From Enterobacter sp. Ag1 (GTDB taxonomy: Bacteria; Pseudomonadota; Gammaproteobacteria; Enterobacterales; Enterobacteriaceae), in contig AKXM01000005.1 in the NCBI GenBank assembly GCA_000277545.1, positions 1-64,000 on the forward strand: a DNA stretch of 64,000 bases. Direction: 5' to 3'. Within the stretch, counting starts at the first letter, position 1, and every line of letters starts with the position of its first letter. The notes under the pieces are model-generated. The model did not search any database, had not been told where the DNA came from, and saw only the letters and a program-made list of their open reading frames with translations. The position numbers were made by a program, and so were the translations under genes. Positions 17,864-25,186 of the stretch are shown in pieces.

Positions 17864-18981
17864 AGAGGTGACATTCCACTAAAGATGTAGAGGGAGACCG
17901 CGGCGCTAGCCAGCGTCAGAATTCGTCCAAAAAACGCGATAACCGGATGGCGTAAGCCGTTACTCAAGGCCGGGCTGCGTTTGGCTGACCAAAGCAGCAT
18001 GTTATGGGCAACGGAAATGGCGCCGAACAGCGCGCCGCTGATGACGTAGTGTCGTTCAAGCCCGTTCCAGGCCCCCATGCAAAAGAGCGTGCAGAAGATG
18101 CCCACGTTCTGTGCCAGGGTTTTGTTTTGACGGAAGAAATCGAGCTTCATCAGATTCATGTAAATCGGCATAAAGACCACGTCGCGCAGCCACTCAGACA
18201 GGCTGATGTGGAACCGGCGCCAGAAGTCCTGCGGGTTTTTGGCCAGAATTGGCATATTGAAGTTGGCCGGAATATTCAGGCCAAACAGCCGCCCGGCGCC
18301 GATAGCCATGTTGCTGTAGCCCGCAAAATCAAAGTAGAGATAGGCGCTGTAGGCGACCGACATCACCACGCCGACGGTGAGCGTGAACGGCCGGTGGCTC
18401 CAGGACTCAATCACCAGATTGTCGATAAGCATCGCAAACAAAAACTTTTGCACGACGCCGGTGACGATTTGCTCCACGGCCAGTAAAAACTGTTCGCGGC
18501 TCAGCCTGAATACCGGCTTATTAATATCGCCGACCCAGGTTCGCCAGCGGTACATCGGGCCGGCGAGAATAATAAACGGCATAAACAGATAGCAGAAATA
18601 ATGCAAAAAGTTCTGGCCATCTTTTTTGCTGCGGTAAAGCAGCACGTCAATGGCGCGGAAGGTCATAAACGACAGGCCAATCATGCCCCAGTGATTATTC
18701 AGGTGTAATTTCACCAGCAATAGCGGGAGCAGCGTGAGGGTGACCGCTTGCCAGGTTTTTAACCAGCCTTTCTCTTTCAGGGTGACAAGAAGATAAAACG
18801 CAAAGAATACCGCCACCGGAACCAGGTAATCGCCCTGGAAAATATATCCCCATGCCAGCGCCGCCAGCACGGAGAATGCTGCTAAATAGGTCAGCCGGTA
18901 ATGCAGTACGCGGTTAACCAGCGCAAATAGCAGCGCCGATGAAAACAGAAAGAAAAAAAATGCCCCGGAGCTATACATCAT
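17860..18981 (-). CDS. dltB: DltB-type MBOAT membrane acyltransferase
   Basis: This 373-residue multi-pass membrane protein belongs to the MBOAT family. Features are 'YLYFDFAGYSNMAIGAGRLFG', 'NFNMPILAKNPQDFWRRFHISLSEWLRDVVF' (quoted as landmarks in two pieces) and the conserved histidine in 'WNGLERHYVISG', the likely catalytic site. It would form the channel-like transferase that moves D-alanine from DltC across the inner membrane. It overlaps dltA by 4 bp and follows the dltX-like gene by 7 bp. In Gram-negative bacteria the final acceptor is thought to be an envelope glycan or lipid, not teichoic acid. Confidence 0.92.
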   Translation of the reverse strand: MMYSSGAFFFFLFSSALLFALVNRVLHYRLTYLAAFSVLAALAWGYIFQGDYLVPVAVFFAFYLLVTLKEKGWLKTWQAVTLTLLPLLLVKLHLNNHWGMIGLSFMTFRAIDVLLYRSKKDGQNFLHYFCYLFMPFIILAGPMYRWRTWVGDINKPVFRLSREQFLLAVEQIVTGVVQKFLFAMLIDNLVIESWSHRPFTLTVGVVMSVAYSAYLYFDFAGYSNMAIGAGRLFGLNIPANFNMPILAKNPQDFWRRFHISLSEWLRDVVFMPIYMNLMKLDFFRQNKTLAQNVGIFCTLFCMGAWNGLERHYVISGALFGAISVAHNMLLWSAKRSPALSNGLRHPVIAFFGRILTLASAAVSLYIFSGMSPL

Positions 18982-18988
18982 TCATCCT

Positions 18989-19108
18989 TCAGAATTTTTG
19001 ATATTCAAAATGCACTTTGATACTCATGCTGTCGTCCACGGAAGACCATGCGATCACCGTGATGGCCAGCAAGAGGTAAAGCACAAACAGGCGAACGGCA
19101 GTTTTCAT
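18989..19108 (-). CDS. dltX: Small membrane peptide, DltX-like (39 aa, FxYxxF C-terminus)
   Basis: This 39-codon gene sits between dltD and dltB. Its ATG overlaps the dltD stop (ATGA) and it ends 7 bp before dltB, so it is clearly part of the operon. The peptide has a single transmembrane helix (residues about 5-22, 'VRLFVLYLLLAITVIAW') and a polar tail ending in F-E-Y-Q-K-F at the very C-terminus. That matches the FxYxxF terminal motif of Gram-positive DltX, whose tyrosine is thought to carry or hand over D-alanine between DltB and DltD. Gene content and motif agree, so I infer a Gram-negative DltX. The overall sequence is too short for homology to be certain. Confidence 0.75.
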   Translation of the reverse strand: MKTAVRLFVLYLLLAITVIAWSSVDDSMSIKVHFEYQKF

Positions 19109-20244
19109 CGTGTAAAGCTCTCGGCAATAAAGCGGTCCATAGCAACCCACGCCAGCTCGGTGGGATGCAGGCGATCCCAGTTCCAGCCGTTTTGATAAGG
19201 CTGGGCGTACATATCGAAATAGCGCACCTGGTTTTGCTCGAGATACGCCCTGACCTGGCGGTCAACGGGCTGGAATTTTTGCGTGTTTTTCAGCGCCCAC
19301 GGGTTAAGCGGATCGACGATCACCACGAACTGGGCATGGTGAGATTTGAGCAGATCGATGGTGGCCTTGAAGGCTTCCATCTGGCGGTTTACCACCGGCG
19401 TTTCATACCACTCTTCCGCCGTTTTTCCGTCTTCATAAACGCTTTTGTCCATCCACAACGTGGCGGCACTTTGCTGGCGAACCTGATTCAATACGCGGGC
19501 ATGGGCCAGCTGTTCGTTCCAGTCTGGTGCGGCGTACTTATCAGCGGGAGCGGGCCATGGGCGGTGAGGTTCAGGCGCAATGCGCAGCCACGCCAGCCAA
19601 TGGTTTTTTACCAGGGTGCAGAAGTTAGCAAACTCATAATTAATAGACTGCCAAATTACTTTTGGCCGCCAGCCATATATTTTCATTTCGCCCAGGGTTA
19701 AATGGCTGATGTCCTCTTCATCAATATGGTGTAAGTAATTGACCAGGAAAGGACGGGCTTTTTCATCCGCCATCAGTGGGTTAAAAATAGCGGCCGGGAA
19801 ATGATCGGCAAAAATAGCCGGAGGAATAGTGTCAAAATAAAAACTGTCCGGGGCAAACAGCAGAACAATTTTACTGTTGGCATTTATATCGTTTTTAAAA
19901 CGTGAGAGCAGCAGGAATTGTGTGATGTTATCGACATAACTATCCCCGTAAGCCACCACCGGCTGATGTAATTGCTTATTAAAGTAATTATATACAGCGT
20001 AATGTTCATCTTCCGATGTCGACACCTCAGAAGCGCCGAGGAAAAATAATGCATTACCCTGTAATGCATGGGAAATTGTCGCTATTTTCTCTGATTGCTC
20101 TTTCGCTGTACCGTCCATGCTTTTAATCAGCGGCTGGAATGTTAGCGGCGTGAACAAGCCCGTCACCAGGGCCGGAACGCATAAGACCAGAACGGCAAGC
20201 AGCGCCATCAGGATATGTAGGCAGAGAGTATTCTTGATTTTCAT
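19105..20244 (-). CDS. dltD: DltD-type D-alanyl transfer protein
   Basis: This 379-residue protein has one N-terminal membrane anchor (about 8-32) and a periplasmic SGNH/DltD-type domain. The nucleophile block is 'FFLGASEVST' (Ser in G-x-S-E) and the C-terminal Asp/His pair is in 'NWDRLHPTELAW'. DltD proteins finish D-alanylation on the outer face of the membrane by moving the alanyl group to its acceptor. It is first in the operon, which is preceded by a 500-bp gene-free region. The order D-X-B-A-C differs from the Gram-positive X-A-B-C-D. Confidence 0.9.
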   Translation of the reverse strand: MKIKNTLCLHILMALLAVLVLCVPALVTGLFTPLTFQPLIKSMDGTAKEQSEKIATISHALQGNALFFLGASEVSTSEDEHYAVYNYFNKQLHQPVVAYGDSYVDNITQFLLLSRFKNDINANSKIVLLFAPDSFYFDTIPPAIFADHFPAAIFNPLMADEKARPFLVNYLHHIDEEDISHLTLGEMKIYGWRPKVIWQSINYEFANFCTLVKNHWLAWLRIAPEPHRPWPAPADKYAAPDWNEQLAHARVLNQVRQQSAATLWMDKSVYEDGKTAEEWYETPVVNRQMEAFKATIDLLKSHHAQFVVIVDPLNPWALKNTQKFQPVDRQVRAYLEQNQVRYFDMYAQPYQNGWNWDRLHPTELAWVAMDRFIAESFTR

Positions 20245-20760
20245 TATTAATATGAGGTTACATGACTACCATTTGTTTAAAATTTGTTATTTTTTATCAA
20301 CACAACAAATCATCCCTGTGCATCGCTGCACTATATACCAGCCTTTCACCGATGATGAGCGTTGCTGTGTAACGGTATGTACAACGAAGTACGTATTGTA
20401 ATAATTCCCGCTACGCTTTGATGACGGGGGAAGTTGTATGGCCAGGCCAAGTAGGCTTATGGACTTACGTCAGGTATTTTTCTGTCAACATCCCGCCACG
20501 TTTGGGAATTTCCTCTGCCTTTCGTTAAAAGTAGCGGATGACTCAGTACGCTCTTGATGAAAATAATCTCGCGCTCCTGAGTGAGCGCAGAATTTGAACT
20601 GAATATAAAAACTTCCCCCGGCAGGGCTATCGGCAAGAAAGATTCAATGACAGTATCTTGAAAGAAAAATAAAGCCATAATCCTAAAATAGACCTGTTGC
20701 CCGTAAGGGCATGGAGTTTGCGATAAAATACAAGCTGGCAATTATTTGGAATGGCTGAAT
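20245..20760. promoter_or_regulatory. Gene-free region between divergent dltD and the GT25-like gene
   Basis: About 515 bp without a convincing gene. It should hold the promoters for the dlt operon (minus) and the glycosyltransferase gene (plus). The part next to dltD is AT-rich (20260-20330). An imperfect hairpin (ttcccg/cgggggaa, about 20405-20433) is visible, but no known operator is recognised. A 94-codon minus-strand frame (20457-20741) lacks family resemblance and was not called. Confidence 0.4.
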
Positions 20761-21432
20761 ATGTGCGTAATTAACTGGGATTTTATTGATAAAATTGTCT
20801 ATATCAATCTGGCGAAGCGTCAGGATAGAAAGGCTGAAATTATCGCGGAGTTAAAGAAGGTTCAGGCTCCGGAAGAAAAAATTATCCATTTTCAGGCCAT
20901 TGAGGAAGAAGAGGGCGCGCTGGGCTGCGCAAAGTCCCACCTGAATGTCCTGATCATGGCGCAAATAAATGGCTGGAACAACGTCCTGATTCTTGAAGAT
21001 GATATGGTGTTCGATGAGGATCCCCAATCTATTGAAAGAGCTAATATTTTTCTGGGTGAGTTAGCACGCACTGACTGGGATGTGGGGTTTCTTTCGGCCA
21101 GCTATTACATCATTAAAAAGGTGAGTTCCGCTTTTTATAAAGTCGAGTTCGCTTTTCTGGCAAACAGTTATCTGGTGAACAGGCCTTATTATCGAACGCT
21201 GATGCACAATTATTCTCGGGCCATTTATCGAATGGAGCAGGGCGAAGCGCGCAATAAAGCTGGACTGGATACCAACTGGTTAAAACTGATGGCTCAGGGA
21301 AACTGGTACGGCGTATATCCCTGCATCGGGCATCAGCGGCCCGGGCTCAGTGATATAGAAAATACGGTCATGGACAGACGAGAGTATTTTAAACGGCCAA
21401 TTGAAGACATTAAACGCTACGGCTCATTTTAA
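20761..21432 (+). CDS. GT25-like glycosyltransferase (LPS-type / collagen-type beta-glycosyltransferase family)
   Basis: This 223-residue protein has the family-25 start 'KIVYINLAKRQDRK', the 'GALGCAKSHLNVLIMA' block and the acidic nucleotide-sugar/metal motif 'VLILEDDMVF'. Near its C-terminus 'AGLDTNWLKLM' and 'YGVYPCIGHQRPGLSDI' also fit GT25. Bacterial members add galactose or related sugars to lipooligosaccharide, and animal members glycosylate collagen. The acceptor here is unknown. The ATG at 20761 is preferred over an upstream TTG. It is a single gene converging on the end of the minus-strand T6SS block, close to a second, unrelated glycosyltransferase at 23822. Confidence 0.8.
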   Translation: MCVINWDFIDKIVYINLAKRQDRKAEIIAELKKVQAPEEKIIHFQAIEEEEGALGCAKSHLNVLIMAQINGWNNVLILEDDMVFDEDPQSIERANIFLGELARTDWDVGFLSASYYIIKKVSSAFYKVEFAFLANSYLVNRPYYRTLMHNYSRAIYRMEQGEARNKAGLDTNWLKLMAQGNWYGVYPCIGHQRPGLSDIENTVMDRREYFKRPIEDIKRYGSF

Positions 21433-21449
21433 TCCTGGCGAAGAATGAA

Positions 21450-21469
21450 GGGGCTGAAGCATCAGCCCC
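21450..21469. terminator. Bidirectional hairpin between GT25-like gene and T6SS block
   Basis: Perfect 8-bp GC-rich stem ggggctga/tcagcccc with a 4-base loop, placed in the 66-bp convergent gap. It can end both transcripts. Confidence 0.65.
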
Positions 21470-21498
21470 CGAAAAGAAGGGATGCTTCAGCGGGAGGG

Positions 21499-21990
21499 TT
21501 ATTCGCTTTCGCCGAGGGGCGCTTCCAGAGGAACAAAGCTGTTAATAATCCGGACATAATGTTTACGCTGTGCTTCGGTGAAATCATTATTTACGGCCAG
21601 GGTAAACACCAGCAGCTTACGTTTATTCGGGTTCAGCACCGGGTGCCCCGGAAGCGTAATGATAGACGAGACCTGGCGGATCCAGGTGCCGTCCTCGAGA
21701 AACTTATTCGCGGTTTGCAGGACCGGCAGTTTGGCAGGCCCGATCTCATGCCTGAGGTTCTTCCCTTCGACCTCGAATCCCGGGACGAAGCGTTTCATTT
21801 TATCCCACTGTTTTTCACAGAACTGATCAACGGTCTGCTCTTCTTCGAGGGTGGTGCGGTTGATCAAGATGTTATAGGGATTGTGATCCTCATCCATGTA
21901 GCGAAGGATATTGATCGACTGATCCTCCTGCGGATTCAACGTCACGAAACTGCCCTCATTGAGGGGGTAGGTCACAGGTTTGTTACTCAT
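21499..21990 (-). CDS. DUF1795 (DcrB/Eag-type) T6SS effector chaperone
   Basis: This 163-residue cytoplasmic protein has no signal peptide. Its 'YPLNEGSFVTLNP', 'ILINRTTLEEEQTVDQF' and C-terminal 'NDFTEAQRKHYVRIINSF' segments fit the DUF1795 fold. In T6SS loci such proteins (Eag chaperones) bind the hydrophobic segments of PAAR-effectors before loading on the spike. The ATG at 21990 behind 'gagag' was chosen over an upstream TTG that overlaps the previous gene. It is the last gene of the minus-strand T6SS operon. No PAAR-effector with transmembrane segments is present in this window, so its client must be elsewhere or it acts on another protein. Confidence 0.75.
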   Translation of the reverse strand: MSNKPVTYPLNEGSFVTLNPQEDQSINILRYMDEDHNPYNILINRTTLEEEQTVDQFCEKQWDKMKRFVPGFEVEGKNLRHEIGPAKLPVLQTANKFLEDGTWIRQVSSIITLPGHPVLNPNKRKLLVFTLAVNNDFTEAQRKHYVRIINSFVPLEAPLGESE

Positions 21991-22001
21991 AAGCGACTCT
22001 C

Positions 22002-23828
22002 TCAATCCTTGTAGTCTTGCATAGATAACGGAATGATTTCGACGCGGCGGTTTTGCGCGCGTCCTTCCTGGGTGGCGTTACTGGCTATCGGGCGAGAGTT
22101 GCCCGCGCCTTCAACGATAAACTGGCTGGCGGCCAGGCCCGAGTGTTCCACCAGCCAGTCGCGGATAACGCGAGCGCGCTCTGTGGACAGGGCCATGTTG
22201 ACAGTGGCAGAGCCGGTGTTGTCAGAATGGCCGATGATCAGATACATCTGCAGCGGATTGCGCGCCATCTCAGGCACCAGCTGCGTCAGAATGTGCTGGC
22301 TTTCCGGCATCAGGTTACTGCTGCCGTTCTCAAATAAAGGCGCGTTGTTCACGAGCTGCAGGAATGCCGATGCATCGGGTTTGTCATTTATTCCCAGTAG
22401 CCTTTGGATCGGCTTTATCTGGCTAATCTGGCCGCGAATTTCCACCGCATCCTGCTGTATGGCGTAGCCAATGCCGCCCGCGAGGCACAGCAGCAGCAGG
22501 GCGGCGAGTGCTTTAGGCCAGCGTCGGCGGCGTGGGATCTCCACCGGCAGTGGAATCGGCGCAGGAGAGGGGGTAGGAGGCGGCTCTTCAACCGGCGGCA
22601 GGGGAATCTCCGGCAGCGGAGGCAGGGCGATAGAAGCCGACAGGCCTGGCAAAATACCGTATCGCTCTGAAAGCCACAGGGACCAGGCCCCATGCCGGGT
22701 GAATCCCTGGCCGTGATCGGCGAGAGTGATGCCGGCAAAGTCGAGCTGGGTGCTGTCAAACAGGGTCTGTAACACGTTCATGATACGGCTTTCAGCCAGC
22801 CAGGAGAGCAGCGTGCTGGCTACCGCGTGGCGCTGAATGGCGTAGAGATCTTTCCCGTCGTCATTAGCTTCCAGCTCTGCCAGCAGGCTCGCCCACTGAT
22901 GCTCAAGCTTGAGGTGGCCGTAAGGCGGCTCGGCAAGCCCGCCGGTCCAGATAGCCCGATCCGGATCGTGGGCGGAGCGCTGCTGGCTGAGCCGGGTGTA
23001 GAGCCCCAGCATGCAGGGTAAAGGCTCAGAAAGGCGGATGGATGAAAAGGCGTATTGCCAGGCGGTAATTTGCTCGATCATGATGCTACTGCTTTCAAAG
23101 CCGTCGGCAAGCAGCGGGAAATAAGCCATCGTAGCAAGGGCGATGTTATTTTTCTTTAAATACGCCATCCGTTTGGCCAGGCCGTTGGCGTTCTCCTCAA
23201 TCACCCACAGGATCCCATGCTCGCTGCCGGATGACAGGTTTGACTGGCTGAACCATTTTCCAGCAAAGGGCCCGATGACGAAGATCATCAAGCGCGGGGA
23301 TCCTGCCGCCCCGGCCCGCGGGCTCACCCAGGATGCCGTTGCGTGTTCCGAAGGAGGCGTCTCTGCCCGGGCGCGTGAAAAATAGCGGGCGCGTTTAGCC
23401 GCCCGCAGCGAGACCAGGGCATCGGTACTGCCTTCAATTTGCATCACCAGCGTCAGCAGCTTCCAGGCGTAGCGAAAAATGATCTCGCTGTCGGCGTTGA
23501 GCAGGGCATCCAGCCGGGCGGAAAGGGGGAGCGCTTCCTCGCTGTCAACAAAGCCATAGAAATACTGCACCAGCGAGTAGCGTTGCCAGGACAGAGAGTT
23601 GTTTTGGGCATTGCTGCTCAAGCGCTTATCAAAATAATCACACAGCGCCCGGCACAGCGCCTCGCTTTCTTCAGGCGCCTGGTTTTCCACCAGCAGCGCC
23701 TTGTTGAACTGCTCAATCAGCGAGATCAGCCTGAGCTGAAAGTCCGGCGCAGAGGGAATAATGCCGTCAAAAGAAAACAGGGTATCCACGCTGACTAATC
23801 GACAAAAAAGGGCTTCACTTTTCACCAT
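22002..23828 (-). CDS. T6SS-associated OmpA-family inner-membrane protein
   Basis: This protein of about 608 residues has three parts. A large cytoplasmic region (1-420) starts 'MVKSEALFCRL' and contains 'ESEALCRALCDYFDKRL', reminiscent of a DotU/TssL-type cytoplasmic domain, followed by 'PLPCMLGLYTRLSQQ'. A proline-rich linker and one transmembrane helix (about 455-475, 'KALAALLLLCLAGGIGYAI') follow. The end is a periplasmic OmpA-like peptidoglycan-binding domain ('GHSDNTGSATVNMALSTERA', 'GRAQNRRVEI'). It resembles T6SS anchoring proteins. TssL (42913-44280) already has its own OmpA domain, so this would be a second cell-wall anchor. Start ATG 23828 follows 'ggaga' and overlaps the glycosyltransferase gene by 7 bp. 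Confidence 0.75.
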   Translation of the reverse strand: MVKSEALFCRLVSVDTLFSFDGIIPSAPDFQLRLISLIEQFNKALLVENQAPEESEALCRALCDYFDKRLSSNAQNNSLSWQRYSLVQYFYGFVDSEEALPLSARLDALLNADSEIIFRYAWKLLTLVMQIEGSTDALVSLRAAKRARYFSRARAETPPSEHATASWVSPRAGAAGSPRLMIFVIGPFAGKWFSQSNLSSGSEHGILWVIEENANGLAKRMAYLKKNNIALATMAYFPLLADGFESSSIMIEQITAWQYAFSSIRLSEPLPCMLGLYTRLSQQRSAHDPDRAIWTGGLAEPPYGHLKLEHQWASLLAELEANDDGKDLYAIQRHAVASTLLSWLAESRIMNVLQTLFDSTQLDFAGITLADHGQGFTRHGAWSLWLSERYGILPGLSASIALPPLPEIPLPPVEEPPPTPSPAPIPLPVEIPRRRRWPKALAALLLLCLAGGIGYAIQQDAVEIRGQISQIKPIQRLLGINDKPDASAFLQLVNNAPLFENGSSNLMPESQHILTQLVPEMARNPLQMYLIIGHSDNTGSATVNMALSTERARVIRDWLVEHSGLAASQFIVEGAGNSRPIASNATQEGRAQNRRVEIIPLSMQDYKD

Positions 23829-25168
23829 GTCTTCTCCGTGACGGTGCCCCAGCCCAGGCTGTCTGACCAGGTGCACAGCCTGATCGAGCCTGGTTTACTT
23901 AGGCTGGTGGTTTTAAATTCCACTGGAAGCGAGATGTCTTCCGAGGACGTTTTTTGGCGTAGTTCATGCAGTTCGCTGCGGGTGAGCGTTTGCCTGTGGA
24001 ACAACTCGTTCTGTTGGGTATAGACGCTGATATGCAGTGCGCTTACGTCGCCGTTGTCTGCTTCATAATCAGTCTTGCTCAGCGTAAGGGTCTTCTTATG
24101 CCAGGCATATTGCCGACGTAGCCATTCGGCATGGTCGGCGGGCGGATCGGAGAAGAAATTCACTTTATTCTCGGCCATGACTTCCGGTAAAACTGTGCCG
24201 TTTTTCAGGCAAATACCGGCCTGATATTCAAACTGTGCCAGCGTTCTGATCTTTCCCAGCCCATAGGGGGCCAGGCCGCCTTCGGGCTCGCTCTCCAGAC
24301 CCAGCACGGTTCTGACTCGCTTTTTCGACGCGGCATCGCGCTCCCACCAGGCCTTCTCAACGGAGCCCTGTTCTTTGGCCTGATTCGTGTGGTCGCCCCA
24401 GACTTTGCTGTGCTCTTTGCGCTGATAGTAGTGCCATAGCAGAGGCTTATGGGGATGGTAGATATCGTAGCCGTGGCTAAACGCGCGCACGGCCATGGCT
24501 ATTTCCTCACCGGCGAAGAAAATCTGTGGGTCGTTGGGGATCTCTTTTACGAAGTCCCCGCGGGTAAAAATAAATCCTCCGGCCAGGTAGCTGCCCCTGA
24601 CGGGCTCGGGAGATTCAAAAGGCGTGGAGCTGAACATCGGGAGCCCCTGCGGGTTGAACTCCCGGAAGATTAAGCGGCTCACATAACGTTTTTTACTGGC
24701 TTCTTCGTCTTCTCCGGGAACAAACGCAGGCGGGTAGGAGGAGAGCACTGGCCGGGGAGATGTCGCCGCTAGCTGGCGCAGCGTGGTTATCATTTCGTTA
24801 TCCCAGCCGGGGATAAACCGGCAGTGGGAATCAATTTGCAGAAAATAGTCTGCTGCCTCAAATAGCGATTCCGCGAGGCTCCGCGCCCAGCAGGCCCCCT
24901 GGCTGGCATAGTAGTGCACGCTGATGAGTTCGATTCGGGCCTGCTGGAAACTGAAAATAAACGCCTCATGTCCGGCAACGTGCCGGCTGCCCATGGGGAC
25001 GAAGCCGTGTCGCGTAAAGAGGCTGAGATCCTCATCGTCCTGCCAGCACACGGCAATGTGCAGCCTTTCAGGCTGGCTGGCGTGGCGCAGCATATCCTGA
25101 AGCGTCGGGATCAGCTGCGGATCCCGATAGCTGGCAATGCTGATAAAAATTGTTGCGGGGTTGCCCAT
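23822..25168 (-). CDS. GT60-like polypeptide GlcNAc transferase inside the T6SS operon
   Basis: This 448-residue protein has a catalytic N-terminal half that resembles the GlcNAc-transferase family of Skp1 Gnt1 (GT60). It starts 'IFISIASYRDPQLIPTLQDM', then 'PERLHIAVCWQ', 'GACWARSLAESLF' (91-103), a D-x-H metal motif in 'LQIDSHCRF' (112-115), and 'FFAGEEIAMAVRAFSHGYD' with 'HPHKPLLWHYY'. Characterised members put GlcNAc on hydroxyproline or Ser/Thr of proteins. The C-terminal 150 residues are beta-rich and unassigned. No signal peptide is present, so it acts in the cytoplasm. It lies 18 bp after the adhesin gene and overlaps the OmpA-family gene, so it belongs to the T6SS transcript. Its natural acceptor may be a T6SS or fimbrial protein. 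Confidence 0.82.
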   Translation of the reverse strand: MGNPATIFISIASYRDPQLIPTLQDMLRHASQPERLHIAVCWQDDEDLSLFTRHGFVPMGSRHVAGHEAFIFSFQQARIELISVHYYASQGACWARSLAESLFEAADYFLQIDSHCRFIPGWDNEMITTLRQLAATSPRPVLSSYPPAFVPGEDEEASKKRYVSRLIFREFNPQGLPMFSSTPFESPEPVRGSYLAGGFIFTRGDFVKEIPNDPQIFFAGEEIAMAVRAFSHGYDIYHPHKPLLWHYYQRKEHSKVWGDHTNQAKEQGSVEKAWWERDAASKKRVRTVLGLESEPEGGLAPYGLGKIRTLAQFEYQAGICLKNGTVLPEVMAENKVNFFSDPPADHAEWLRRQYAWHKKTLTLSKTDYEADNGDVSALHISVYTQQNELFHRQTLTRSELHELRQKTSSEDISLPVEFKTTSLSKPGSIRLCTWSDSLGWGTVTEKTW

Positions 25169-25186
25169 ATTTCCTTATTCCCTGGC

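Noticed and set aside
20457..20741. 94-codon minus-strand frame upstream of the GT25-like gene
   Set aside because: No ribosome binding site, no domain and atypical composition; position fits a promoter region.
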